NCBI GenBank assembly: GCA_905221605.1
Contig: CAJNDS010002125.1
Coordinates: forward strand, 203,809 to 267,808
DNA length: 64,000 nucleotides
Source of the DNA: Symbiodinium natans
Taxonomy: Eukaryota > Sar > Dinophyceae > Suessiales > Symbiodiniaceae
Direction of reading: 5' to 3'
In this document: piece after piece, positions 43,131 to 55,919 of the stretch
Position numbering within the stretch: position 1 is the stretch's first letter
How the letters are laid out: the number at the start of each line of letters is the position of its first letter
The notes under the pieces: model-generated
What the model was told of the DNA's origin: nothing
What the model saw: the letters and a program-made list of their open reading frames with translations, nothing else
Databases searched by the model: none
Program-made: the position numbers and the translations under genes

Positions 43131-46100
43131 GGAAGATCCCTCAAACCTAAGGGACATTGGCCGTCTGGCCTTCTTCGGCCGACAGACTCGCCCGGGCGGG
43201 GATTGGGGAACCTCCACAACCCATCCCCCTGCTTTACGTCCCGGATCCCCCCTCCCTCTAAACCCTGAATCCCTGCATGATGTTTTACGAAAACAGGGGA
43301 CCCCCTAACAATAGACCCCAAATTGGCAGCATTCCCTTCATAGTTGGACCCCAATAAGGTACCCCTAATTTTGGAACCCCCCCCCCCCCCCTGCCCATAC
43401 CGACATGCACGGAAAGCTTCGGCAGGTGCTCGTGTCGTCATAATCACCCCACTTAAAAAAGCACCCGTAGAGCTATCAGCACATAGGGTCTAGATCGATA
43501 TAACTCCTTGTAACCTTACTTAGGGCAGGTAGAACTCCACTTAGATAGGTACGATCATCTGTTCTAACCTTGTTGAGGATACTTGGAACCCCACCTGTCT
43601 ATTGCAAAGGCCGGTGACCTCTTTATCTCTTACCCCTGTACCTTAATGTAGCCCCTTGATACCCTAATAAGAAAGCGAATATATGCCAAAAAAACGAAAC
43701 ACTACTTGACGAGACCACCAACCCATGTAAGTAAGCCTAAACCCTAGACCCTAGACCCTAGACCCTAAACCCTAAAGCCTAAACGACCTAATCACTCCTC
43801 AACCTCCAAGTGCTTCCAAGGCGGACCTTGTACTCCGTGCCGGCGCCACCCCTCTTCCCCATGGCATGCCCCAAGGAGCAGCACCCCCTGAATTGAGGAA
43901 CCTCAAGCTGCCCTAAACCCTGATCCCCAAACCTTATAACCCTAAACCCTAAACAACCCAGAACCCTAAAACTTATAAACCACGGGGGGGTTCCTGGTGA
44001 ACTAAGGAGGGAGGTCTCTTTGCGAAGAATTGCCTGAAGCCCGGGGTGCCGCCTTTGTTGAAGGACAACACGTGTCGCAGTGCGAAGGCTTAGATCTCAA
44101 CAGGCTGTTTGGGACCCTAAACCCTAAACCCTAAACCCCAAAAACACCAAACCCTTCTGGGTTGGCTAATCACTTGCTGCCAACCGCGGTGGCAGGGTGC
44201 CACGAATGGATGGGAGCATACACAACTTGGGCACATGTGCGGCGGCTTCAAGCCGTGTCTCCGTTTGACTTTTTTTGTATATAGTACATAGGATCCTTGA
44301 TTACACCCCCAAAAGGGACATATGTAATATTCCAACAAAGCCAACCTGGGTACAATACTAGGCAGAACTTGGCCCTAGCAAGGCTTGAGCAAAAGCGGCC
44401 ATGGACGGCGCACGCCCATCGTGGTGCTGCCAGTATGTAAGGCCCAGGAAACAGGGGTGGAAGCGGCTTCGGGGTGCTGTCACAAGCCACAAGGCTTGCT
44501 GTGTTGTTGGCTTGTGGGTTTAGGGTTTAGGGTTTAGGGTGGCTCGGTTCCATTGGAGGCAGTTCAGGGCTCTTGGGGAAAACTTTGAGGGCCCGGCTGT
44601 CCCACACTTTTTGGTCGAACGTGTGTCGCTCTCTGTACTGCGGTTCACTGGAAACTGGGCCTAGAGCGCACGCTGTGAGCCTGGCATGGCTTGGCACTGA
44701 AGGTTGTAAAGTCTTCAGGGCTTACATATGGGGGTTTCCGAAAGTAGGGGTACCTGATTAGGGTCCTGATTATGAGGGAACCCTAACCCCCATATGACAA
44801 GGACTTCGAGTTTAGAGGATGGTTTCAAGGCCGTGCATACCACGCGCCGTAGGCTGCATATCACTCTCAGAAGCCATATAGCGCCGTGACATTCGTCAAC
44901 TAGCACGTGACCTGCACGGTATCAGGGAGCCACGCAATCCCCTCACACTGCAAACTGCACTGCAACCAGGAAAACCCAGAAAGAAGAGGAGCTTGGAACT
45001 CATTTGTCTGTGCGTGCGTGCGTGCGTGTGTGCGTGTGAGAGAGAGAGAGAGATTGTGAGTGTTTTTGGGCTGGGGGAAGGAACGGAGGGGTGGGACCCA
45101 AACTGTCAGGATGGTAGAGGCTATTACGGCGAGATTCGTGCACCTTCTTAAACGGCCACATGGACCGCTCTCTACATGTAACGGTACTTTTGTGGGGGCA
45201 CCTTCCCACCCCAAACATCAGAGACCTTCGAAAAATCCCAGTATCCGAGTATCCCTAAAACCTAAACCCTAAACCTGAGTCCCCCGGCCTCCGGATCAAT
45301 AAGATTAACAGGGCTCGGCTCCTCGGCATCGAGCCTGCGGCGGCAACCGGAACCCTGAAAACGCTCTTGGGTTTAGGGTTTGGGGTTTAGGGTTTAGGGT
45401 TTCAGGGCCTGTTCCAGTCGCACGTGTTTGTTGGCTGCGTTTGTACCCTACACTGTTACAGGGGTTTTTTGAGCCCCTAAACCCTAAACCCTAAACCCCA
45501 AACCCTAAACCCTAAACCTCAACCCCGAACCCCGAACCCTAATCCCTAAACCCGAAACAAAAAACCCTAAACCCTAAACCCCAACACAACGTAAATGCCT
45601 CTGACTCCTGGAATCCCCTATCTTCTTCCAGAAGCCGAGGGTTGGGCTTTTCTGGGGCCTGGTGGCTTCCTGCGGCTTTGCCTTGACAAGCCTTTTGAAT
45701 GAGGGACCGTTTAGGGTTTAGGGTTTTTTTTGCCACCCGCCTAGCAGACCCCCTCTGGGATCACTCCGCAGGGAACAATCGAAATCTCTCGTATGTGTCT
45801 TCAGGTTTAGGGTTTAGGGTTTAGGGTTTAGGGTTTAGGGTTTAGGGTTTACGGCAAGCTGCTATGACCGCCACGACAACTGCCCACAACATCTCCCGAG
45901 AACCGAATGGCCTTAAGAACCCAGAACCTACAGTAGGTTGCCTAGAATCTTAAAAGGGGGGTGTTGAGAGCAACATGAGCAACAACCTACAACAACAGGT
46001 AGGTTATGGGTATTTTTAGAAGCTATAGAAAACCCTGAACCCTAAACCCTGAACCCTAAACCCATTTGCAGCCTCAATGGGCCTATCTTCGACTGCTACA

Positions 46101-46560
46101 GTCAGCCAGGGAGCAAGGACTGGGCCGCCGAGAAGCAGGCCTCAATCAGGGTTTAGGTTTTCAGGGTTCAGGGTTCAGGGTTCAGGGTTTTGGGTTTCGG
46201 GTTTAGGGTCAGGGTTTCGGGATTTGAGGATGCAGACTGCTCAGGGCTTTTTAAGGGTTTCAGGGCTCAGGGGTTAAGGGTTTAGGGTTAGGTTTTAAGG
46301 GTTTACAAGTTTTACAGGATCAAGAACCCGGGATTTGAACTTTCGGGTTTAAAGGGCTCAGGGTGTTTAAAACTGTATCAAGGGTGAAGACTCGTGCCCC
46401 TATTTTTTCAGGGGCATCTTTGAAAAGTGTGCCCAAAACCCAAGGGTACCACCTTCGGGGTCCGAGGCAGAGTCCCTTGAGTTTAAGGGCTCAGGGTTGA
46501 AGGATTTGGGTTCTAAGGCTTCTAAGAGCTATTTGGGGGGTTTAGGGTTTAGGGCTTGAG
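43131..46560. other. stretch without a recognised gene
   Basis: Short arrays and element scraps. Weak minus-strand exon candidates lie at 44500-44340 (PPLFPGPYILAAPRWACAVH) and 45700-45600, and one at 46070-46150 that reads on either strand. Confidence 0.35.
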
Positions 46561-46567
46561 GGCTAAA

Positions 46568-49400
46568 CCCGCCTCCTGGTGCAGCTGGTCTTCCCGCTCC
46601 TCTGCCAGCGCCTCCGCCGACTCCAGGGGCGCCGCAGGCACCACCTCGAGAGACTCTGGGAAGGCCAAGACAGGGGCGATGCAAAGGGAAACCCTTTTAA
46701 ACCCTAAACCCTAAACCCTAAACCCTAAACCCTAAGCCCTAAGCCCTAAGCCCTAAGCCCTAAGCCCTAAACCCTAAACCCTAAACCCGAACTTTCTGCC
46801 TTCAATGTCCAAGACTGTTTCAAGGCTTTTTGGGGCTCCGAGCTCCCGAGGCGAGAAGTGGCTTAATGTTAACGTCGCTTTAATAACCCCCCCCCCCCCC
46901 CCAAAAAAAGAAAACTTGTTTTGGTCCCCGGGGTTTGGAGGGGTCGAAAAAACCGAGTGGGTGCCAATAATGCGGATTCTGGGGGTCTTGGGGGGGGTTA
47001 GCTGTCAGGGTCTGCTGTGCTTGGTCTCGAAGGGTTCTGCTTGCTCTCGGAGCTCGAAAAGTCTTCTCTGCAAGTAAAATTTCTGATTCCTGGCCGGCCA
47101 AATATTACTGTTGTCACCCCATTATTATTTTCACCGGACCCCCCTTTCTAGACTTGTTTACACACATCGGCCCGAAAACCTCCCGTAATGGAAAGTAGTC
47201 TTCGGCTAAGCCCCTCTGGCCCGGCGAATATTACAGTTGCCACCCCATTTATAGATGTGAGGTTAACATTACAGCCCCGGGACAACCGGCATGGAATGAC
47301 AGGATGGACCATCCCAACCCCTCCTCCCCCTCCCCATAAGTTAGGGTTTAGGGTTTAGGGTTTAGGGTTTAGGGTTTAGGGTTTAGGGTTTAGGGTTTAG
47401 GGTTTAGGGTTTAGGGTTTAGGGTTTAGGGTTTAGGGTTTAGGGTTTAGGGTTTAGGGTTTAGCCTGATAACCCCTTCAAAGACTGGACCTGCGCCCTTT
47501 TCCCAAAACAGCCCAAGTCCTAGAGAAGGCCCGCCAGGGTACGGGAGGCACATAGGTGCCGTTGGAGGGATGCCTCAGTCTACGGCATTGGATTTCGTGG
47601 CTTTTCAGCGCTTTCATCTGGCTTTTCGGCGGTTTAGGGTCTGGGGTTTAGGGTTTTAGCGTTCAGGGTTTAGGGTTTTAGGGTTCTAGGGTTTCAGAGT
47701 TTTAGGGTTTTAGGGTTTCGGGGTTTTAGGGCTTTAGGGTTTTAGGGTTTTAGGGTTCAGGGATGTTGAGGTCAAGACTCTGATGATGGTATTGGTTTGC
47801 AGAAGTGGTACACTGGGGAGGGTGATCCCCGAAAAGCATCCCAGAACCCCAAAGTCTAGAACTCTAAACCATAGGACCCTAGCTAAGTTCTCTCAACCCT
47901 TTCTTTCCATCTGGCCTGCCGCGATTAGCCAGAAAGTGAAGAGCGAGGCTTAGGGACTCCGGGATATTCGGCGGCTAGACCTGATTCAAGGACCTCGGAT
48001 GGCCCCCTTAAAAACCCGCTGAAACATATTCCGGAACATGTTAGGGTTGAGGGTTAGTTTAGGGTTTAGGGTTTAGGGTTTAGGGTTTAGGGTTTAGGGT
48101 TTAGGGTTTAGGGTTTAGGGTTTAGGGTTTAGGGGTTAGGGTTTAGGGGTTAAGGTTTAGGTCTTCTGAAACACAATAAAAGGAAACTATAAAACGTCCC
48201 CAAGGCCTACCTAGCCACCCGAAACCCGAAACCACAAACCCCTGAAGGGCAGGGCGGCTGATCGTTCACGTGCTCTTGCCCCAAACCACCTCAAGATGTA
48301 CCCTAAACCCTAAACCCTAAACCCTAAACCCTAACCCCAAACCCTAAACCCTAAACCCTAAACCAGAGCTCTGAAGGCCAAGCGTCTCCTCCTCAATTGG
48401 CTCCTCCTCCTCTTCGTAGACCTCCTCCACTCACCGTGGGGTGCTCTTGTGTGCTCTCATTTGGGACAGGTAGGTTTAGGGTTTAGGGCTTAGGGTTTAG
48501 GATTTCGGGTTTAGGGTTTCGGGCTTAGGGTTTGGGAGCGAAGTCGGTTTTTCAGACAGCTCTAATAGCACCTTGCAGAGGGCAGAAAGCCCCTAAGCCC
48601 CTAAGCCCTCCCCCGTAACCTCCCTAACCAGCGCAATCGCGCGCGTCCTCGCCCTCCTCCACATCGGCCGAGGCCTCAGTGATACCTTGGGGACGAAATG
48701 ACCCCTAAATGGGCTTATGGTTCATATACCTTAATAGGAAGTATAGTAGCACAGGGTATAATGACCCCCAAATTTGCCAAGGTACCCATGCCTTCCAAGC
48801 CGATGCCCGAGACGCGGCGCGAGTGGCTCTCGAAGAGACCTGCCAGGGTTCCCAGAAAAGTTGCCCAGGGGGGAGGGAGGGGGGATTTAGGGTTTAGGGA
48901 TTAGGGTTTAGGGTGACCCCTAATTACATAATGATCTGTGCAGTATGAGCCACGAGCCATCTGACAAGGCAAGCCAGCCCCTGTGTCACTCCCTTCGAGG
49001 GCCTTTGACGCCACTGTAGATAGCGCCAGCACCTGTGAAGATGCCTCCCACCGCACCGCCGAGGACGTCCCCAAAGGTGACATCCTGCGCACATGGCGTT
49101 TGATCCCTAAACCCTAAACCTTAAACCCCATGAACGCTTCTTGGTTCCTTCAGACACAAGAGGGCCCCATGGCTGAGATCAAGCCCCACATCTGCCACAG
49201 GCACTGCTCTGAAGCCTCCGGAAAACCTAAACCCCTGGAAGAAGACGTCTTCTATCTTAGAAGCAGATGCACATGTCTGGGCGCTCCTAGGCTCAACTTC
49301 GAAATCGCTCAACCACCACGCCACCTATAAGTAGCCACGGCCCTGGCTTCTGTCACCATCCTTGGCGACGTTCACGGAGCCGTCAGGGAGCTTGCTGTCC
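46568..49400 (-). CDS. exon islands of an acidic, glycine-rich unrecognised protein
   Basis: Minus-strand coding-like stretches: about 49400-49325 (QDSKLPDGSVNVAKDGDRS), 49092-48985 (AQDVTFGDVLGGAVGGIFTG, then AGAIYSGVKG), 48690-48628 (TEASADVEEGEDARDCA), 48440-48365 (EEVYEEEEEPIEEETLGLQS), 46690-46568 (LEVVPAAPLESAEALAEERE). The Gly/Ala segment at 49.0 kb could be a membrane hairpin of the kind seen in small glycine-zipper proteins. The rest is strongly acidic. Each lies between telomere-like arrays. A stretch at 48785-48855 reads well on both strands and was left out. The gene probably ends near 46568 but no stop was identified. Confidence 0.45.
47343..47463. repeat. TTTAGGG array, 17 units
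   Basis: Perfect 7-mers. Confidence 0.97.
48052..48152. repeat. TTTAGGG array
   Basis: About 12 units with an 8-mer variant at the end. Confidence 0.96.
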
Positions 49401-50280
49401 TGAGACAAAGAGGGTTTAGGGTTTAGGGTTTAGGTCTTCTAAAACTGTAAAATAGGCTCCCCGGCATGCCGACCGCGGGCGACGGGCAGTTCTCTAACAC
49501 AAATGGGGCATCATTAATTCTAGTATGGTAACCGACCATTTAATCCGCCAGCAGCCCACCCCCGAAATTTCCGTTCGTATTTGGCACTCGCAGACCACCT
49601 CATGGCAGGAAAACCATTTCCGGAAGTTGAGGTAAACGCTTCAAAAGAGCTCACTCCCGGAGATGCGATAGGTAGCCCTAGGTAGCCCGCATACAATATT
49701 CTCTTCTCTTCAAGCGGTTCAAATGTCTAAGAAATATTCAACATACCCCTTGAGCATACCCGTCAAGGTTTGGTAAGGATCCTTCCTTATATTCACCCTT
49801 TTATAGGCTAAGGGGTATGGGTTTGGGGTATGTTGAATCATTCAAAATGGGTAAGCTCCATGCTTGGGGTTTCGGGTCCTCTGGCGGCTCGTAGTTTCCG
49901 AAGCCCACAATGCGCTGGGACAGTAGCCGGTACCTGGGTGTTGGAGATTCAGGGGTTTAAGGCTTTCCCTACACCCTACACCCTACACCGCCCTAACCCT
50001 AAACCCTAAACCCTGGTTGTCAGGTTCAGGCTTGCTTAGGGCTGTCTGGGGTAGGGCTTCTTGTGTGTACGGCTGACATTACTTCTCCAATGGCCAAGGA
50101 ACAAAAAGGTGAATGCTGACTACACCAACAGAATAAGGTCAAAAAGGAAATCCGACAAAGTTAAGTTCAGCTATTGGCTAAGTAATTGACATGCACAGCT
50201 GAACTCCCGAAATCCCTCGAAACCCTCCCACCAAAAAGCCAATAAAGCCACCTCAGAACCCCATATAGAAATCCTACCTC

Positions 50281-50320
50281 GAGACGTTCCCCCTTCTACT
50301 AACAGAACGGGCAACATCCC
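50281..50320. mobile_element. family A remnant
   Basis: GACGTTCCCCCTTCTACTAAC joined to GGGCAACATCCCA; inner part lost. Confidence 0.65.
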
Positions 50321-50341
50321 AAATCCCTTCAAAAACAGACC

Positions 50342-50516
50342 ATAAACCCTAAACCCTAAACCCTAAACCCTGAACCCTGAACCCTAAACCCTAAACCCTA
50401 AACCCTAAACCCTAAACCCTAAACCCTAAAACCTAAACCCTAAACCCTAAACCCTAAACCCTAAACCCTAAACCCTAAACCCTAAACCCTAAACCCTAAA
50501 CCCTAAACCCTAAACC
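50342..50516. repeat. CCCTAAA array directly after the ENTH gene stop
   Basis: About 25 units ending 5 nt from the stop codon at 50521. Confidence 0.97.
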
Positions 50517-50520
50517 CAAG

Positions 50521-53350
50521 CTACTCTTCGTGGTAGAACTCGTTGCCGGACAGCGCCTCCAGCGCGCCGTCGGCCGCCTCGCGGACAAGGCGGTAGGGCT
50601 CGTCGCCGAACCTGCGCTGAGAGACCCCGGAAAGTGGGGTATGTAGGCAGGGGCGACTCCTTTCAGCTGCATATGTTATATACACGTGTGTGTGTGGGAA
50701 TGTAAGGAGTATATCTACACATATTGCAAATAAATGAAAAATATAATGTGTATATATATATATATAAGTGTCTCTGTGTATATACACACACATATATACA
50801 CATATGTATCTATGTATACATGTGTTAACAGATAGATTGGGTGTTTCCGAGAATAGGGTTTAAGGGGTTTAGCAACACCGCACTTCTTGCACTTGGAATC
50901 CTGGTTGCAAACTGCAGTTTTTGGCGCTGCCCCTGACAAGGAATCTTGGGCCTAAGGCCTATTAAGTTTCATGTTTGCTGGGGTGGGGGTTTCATCTTAG
51001 GGTAGTTACATGTTTCCTCCCTTCCTTATGTTTCCCTTATTTACCCTCTACAAACCGAGGGGCCCACACACCAGAACCCGCTGCAGAGCTTCGCAAGGCT
51101 AAGTGCCACCCGAGGTACATGGGAGATGGGGGCCCTGTGAAGACCGAAGCGTCTTGCACGCACCTCAGGTGCTCCTGGCTGATGTTGTCAGAGTGTATTC
51201 TTATATTCTTGCACTAGATTTTTTAAGTATATGAAGTGTATGAACTATATCAGCTTAAAGCACTATAGTAGAACAGTATCATCGCATTTGCGTATGGTAG
51301 CACTTTCGTTCTATCGTATTGTGGTACTCTACCATTATATTGCAGTATCAGGGTATCATGGTTCTATAGCATTCTTAGCACTATAGCAGGGTAGTGGTAT
51401 AGCATTTTCGCATGATCCTACTAGACTATTCTGGTATCATAGTACGAATGTATCCTAGTATCATATCTTGTAGTATGGAAGTAATTACAGTCTTATATAG
51501 TTTGTTGGAGGAGCCCGGGATCACTCAAATGAATTGGGAAGGAAAGCACTCGGAGCACACAGTACTTTTAACGTATTGTCCTCTTAGCACTTTTACCGTT
51601 CTTGTAAGGGCCCCCGCCCCCCCCAATTGTAGCCCCCCTTTGTCTGTAGTTACAAGTCACAACTATACTTGGGTTCCAGTCTACGCTGCCACAGTTCTTT
51701 AGACGCCCTGCCACAATGATACCCTAAACCCTAAATCCTAAATTCCAAGCCCTAAACCCCAACCCCTTTTGAACCCTATCCCTAAACCGCATCGCATGTG
51801 TCGCAAACCAGCGGCATGGTTCGGCGCTGTCCAACACCCCGACAGTCCTGCATGGCCTGCTGAAACGGGGGGATGCGGTAGGCCAGCGTCTTGATGACGA
51901 AGAGCGCCTCACAGCCCTAGGCCTAGAACCCCAAACCCGTTTAGGCACGGACTGAGGAAACCCTAAGCCCTAAATGCAAGCACCGGTGTCGAGGGCTGGG
52001 GTGTGGAGCAGAAACACGACACGTTTGAGCACCCAAAGTCTTTTCTCCGATACCTCCGTCATCTCTGGGTCTACTGTAGTCCTCTCTTTCTGCCGGTCTA
52101 AAAACGATCGCCGCGCATTGCCGCTCTACCAATGCTCTTTGTGCAGCGTTTGTTCGCCTGGCTACATGGCGCTGCAACGAACAGTCCCTAAGAGGGACTA
52201 TCATAGGGGGGGGGGGGTACTATAATCCCTTTCAAGGACTGTTAGTATAAGGGGAACATCCCAAGTGAGCACAATACCCCCTGAATCAAGGAGAGTCTAC
52301 CTTCACATGACGATCACTAGGGGGTTTCGGAAATTACGGGTTCCTTCTGAACCTTATCCTACTATTGGGGGTTCATAGAAAGGCTTTGTAAGGTCCAATG
52401 TTTTCGTAAACCCCATATGGCATGTTCTAGACACAAGAGGAACTTAGGAATAAGAAGGGTGCCCTTTTTGGCTTAAAGGGGTGTATAAGGGAACCCAAAC
52501 CCAAAACAAAGGAAATAAGGGCCTACTCTGGGTCCTAGTATTCTTAATCTCGGGGCAGTCTCAAAGTCCCTGGTTACACAAAACGGGGGCTGTTGGACGA
52601 GCAGATGCGGGCCAGGATCCAGGCTTAGAGTTTAGGGTTCAGGGCTCAAGGCTTCCTTAAACCCTAAACCCTAAACCCTAAACCCTAAACCCTAAACCCT
52701 TAGCGGGTGTAGGAGTTTTGGGGGGCCTTGAGCTTGACGTGGGCGTGGTCGCCCTCCACGCAGTCCGCCAGGTACTCTGCCACCGCCGGCAGATCAGAGG
52801 GCATCGCCTGGGAGACCTGGCAAAGAAGACGTTGTTGTAAACACTCTGTGAGGATTTAGGGACGAGGGGTTTGGGAGTTTGAACAAGTTATATATTAGCT
52901 ATGTATAGAGAGAGAGGGAGAGAGAAAGACATGTACTTAGCTCGTATAGAGTCATATACATGTGTAGATGTATGTATGTAGAACACTTCTTTACATGATA
53001 TGTAATGTCGGGCTCTGTGGGCTCTTCTCCTCCGAAGTGCTTCTGGGTGGAGAACCTTGTGGAGTTGATAAGGTGTGTGTGCTCGCCAGCTGTCTTCCAC
53101 TGTTTTCGCCCAGGACCCCGAGAGTTGGATGCAAGCTTTGAGGGTTACTATAGTATATATATATATATATGTATAAAAGGACCATAAGGGAATACGAAAG
53201 GTAATTACTCCGACCCCTATAGTATGTCAGGCCGTAACGCAGCTGAGCGACATTCTGCACGATGTCGTTGAAGAGGTACCCAGGCGTGGGGGTGTTGTCC
53301 CTGTTCGTAGCTCTGTAGATGTCGCCCCACTCTATGGCAGCCTCAGACAT
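50521..53350 (-). CDS. small ENTH-domain protein, tepsin/MTV1-like, 5 exons, 134 aa
   Basis: Exons 53350-53252, 52816-52727, 51907-51848, 51174-51110, 50611-50521 (stop TAG), 405 nt with frame kept. The product reads as one ENTH fold: RATNRDNTPTPGYLFNDIV, then AEYLADCVEGDHAHVKLK, ALFVIKTLAYRIPPFQQAMQ, ASVFTGPPSP and GDEPYRLVREAADGALEAL. The TPTPGYLFNDI and HVKLKAL blocks match the ENTH domain of tepsin (AP-4 accessory protein) and plant MTV1, which act at trans-Golgi coated vesicles. Here the protein is essentially ENTH only, without a visible AP-4 or clathrin-binding tail, unless more exons exist. Donors are GT, GC, GA and GT. The start Met is 10 residues before the conserved RAT. Confidence 0.83.
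52164..52262. mobile_element. family A element with poly-G centre, in an ENTH-gene intron
   Basis: GAACAGTCCCTAAGAGGGACT, a run of 12 G, then TTTCAAGGACTGTTAGTATA and GGGGAACATCCCA. Confidence 0.82.
52445..52545. mobile_element. family E-like element in an ENTH-gene intron
   Basis: GGGTGCCCTTTTTGGC, AAGGGAACCCAAACCC and AATAAGGGCC give the E layout. It lies in intron 2 (52726-51908). Confidence 0.65.
53140..53226. mobile_element. family C element in ENTH-gene intron 1
   Basis: GGTTACTATAGTATATATAT, GGACCATAAGGGAATACG, GTAATTACTCCGACCCCTAT. Lies inside the intron 53251-52817. Confidence 0.75.
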
Positions 53351-55910
53351 CTACAATTATGTGGGAGCTCAGAGTCTCTAAAGCTCAAGAACCATCCTTT
53401 AACATGTGGGTCAGTTGGGCCAGCGCAGATCACAGAATTGCTTGGCAGGGGCGTGGAAGAGCTACATGCCACACACACCACAGACCACCTGCTGAAACGG
53501 GCCGGCCTTGGCGCCCTCACTACCCTGCAAAGGTTTAGGGTTAGGGTTTTGGGGGACGAAAAACTCTAAAGTCATCCGCCGCCACATGCAAGATGGAGCC
53601 TCCCCCACCAAATACCTGATAGCCTTGGTTGGCCGTCCTGAACCCAGATAGCATTCCCGGAGCCCTGGAACCCTCACAACCTCTGAGCACCAACTCCTCC
53701 CTCAACCTCGGCTCAGGTCGCAGCCATGCGCGTGAGCCTTATCTGTGGCAAATGCGGGGTGGGTGGGCGGGGCGGCAGAAGGGGTGTTGAGCAAGGTGTG
53801 CCTGTCCACACTATCACTGCGGTTGAGGGTTTAGGTTGGGATGTTCCCCCCTATGCTATCTGTTATAATCCCTATTGATGAGCTGTTAGTAGAAAGGAAG
53901 AACATCCCAAGGCTTAGGGTGTAGGTCTAGGTGGCGCAGCCCGAAACTTCAACTCTCGTTGAACAAGTGTGCAGAAGCCCGAGGCGGGGATGTTCCACGG
54001 AGCTGTGGGGGGGGGGGGGGGGGATTCTAGGTAGACCCTCTGAAGACCCCCCGAAACCTAACCCTAAACCCTAAACCCTAAACCCTAAACCCCTAAACCC
54101 TATAAACCCTCAACCCTGGATGTGCCCCTCTTAATTCAACCCCAATAAGAGGGGCCAGGATCGGACTCGGGAGCTGCTCACGAAAACTTCGGGACAGACC
54201 CAAGCAACCTTGAGAATCTTATATGCGAAACCCAACACCAAAAGAACCACAAACCCAAAAACCAAACAAAACCCAAAACCCTGCTTTTTGTAAATTGTAG
54301 TGCCATTTCTTGGGGGGGGAAGCTTGAAAGTCATTGGGTACTGCTGCAGAAGAAGAAGCTGATGCAAGAAGCCGGTGGATGGGTGCCCCCGCAGTGAAGG
54401 CGCATGGGTAGCATACCCCAACAGAGGGGCACTTGAAAGTAGGGTTTCGGGTTTCGGGTTGAGGGTTTACGGTTTAGTGCTGGGTTTGGGGTGGTGCTGG
54501 TCTTGATAGGCTCCTTGAAACATCGGCCCACTATAGAGGGAAGTCAGTTGCTGAGGGGCTTGAGGGGGGCTAAGAAGGCTCCCCCCGTCTGAGGCTTGGG
54601 TGCTTTGGGCTTCACACCTTTCGGCTGCTCGGGCCACTTTCGAATTCTAGCGCTAGCTCTAAGCTTCGACTGCCAGGATGTCTGCCGGTCCTAAATTCCG
54701 TCAACTTGCAGTCCGCACTAAGAGAGAGCGGAAGCTGGAGCCAACGGCAGGTGCGAGGTCTGACCAGTTCGTTCAGACGGAGCCTGCCCTCCCTCGTTCC
54801 CTCCCTCCGCCTCTCCCCCTCCTTTCTGTCCCTCTCTCTCACTCTGTCCCTCTCTCTCACTCTCCCATTTGGGGGTGGCGTTTTGGGTCTTTATAGAGGG
54901 GACCCTATTTTGGGAAATAAGCATCTGACCTCGCTCTGCAAAGCAACAATGTACGCCCCAAGCGCCCAAAACCTACCGCAGGTTCGTGGGTGTTTCAAAC
55001 TGCAAGCCAGGGCCTCGTCCCCTTCGCCGTCGCTCTCTAGCTTTTGGCTTTGGGGTTTCGCCTCTCACGCTCGGGCGCAAGCCGGGCAAGAATTCCGGAT
55101 TTTGGGGGCCTAGGGCTTCTGGGTAGTTAACCTGGCAGAAAAGATCAAGGTGCGCTTCACCCGAATTCCTTTGTCCGCACGCGGCTCTCAAAGTGCCTCC
55201 TACTGATGCTCCAAACTCTCCTATCAACCTCAGTATCCTTGACTCTAAACCCTAAACCCTAAGGCATATCGTTTCTGAGGGCTATAGGGTGCAGGCAGAG
55301 CTTGTGCTGTAAGAAGCGTTGCCTACCACCTACTCGAGCCTCACAGAATCAAGCTCCAAACCCTCTCCGGGCGCTTTCGCCGCCTCGGCTCACTGAAGTT
55401 GTAGGCCCACCTGGCTTTAGAGAGTCTCCCCCGCCCCCCTTCCCCCAGGCCGCCCCCAATGTGTCTCGTTCAGGGCTTTGCAGATCTTTGTCTTGCGAAA
55501 TCGGGAGGGAATTGACAAAGAGCAGCTGCTGCTCAGAACAAAAGTGCCGATTTTTGGGGGGAACTTCCGGACGTTTTAGGCTCGGCCGGTTCGGCACAGT
55601 GGTTTACTGTAATTTGGAGATACTGATACAGTAATAACTGCATGGTGGTCTCTAACAATACCCTTTTCTTCCTCACATGTTTCTGCAAACAGCTTCCTCT
55701 GAAGATCTGTGCCCGCTCAGTGAGTATGGCTCTTTCTACCTTTACCTAATATTAGTTTATGTAAAAAATCAATAAATATGTATATATATATATATATATC
55801 TAAAAATATGTATATATATATATATATATAATATCTGCAGACATGTGATATGCATGTGTATAGGATGTATGCATTTGATACTCGAAAGGGGTCCCAAAGG
55901 GTGCAACCTT
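53351..55910. other. stretch without a recognised gene
   Basis: Family A element, CT-rich tract (54790-54860), AT microsatellites (55770-55830) and several weak open frames; none supported by motif or splice pattern. Confidence 0.35.
53838..53911. mobile_element. family A element
   Basis: TTGGGATGTTCCCCCCTATG ... GAGCTGTTAGTAGAAAGGA ... AGAACATCCCAA. Confidence 0.82.
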
Positions 55911-55919
55911 ATAGGGATG

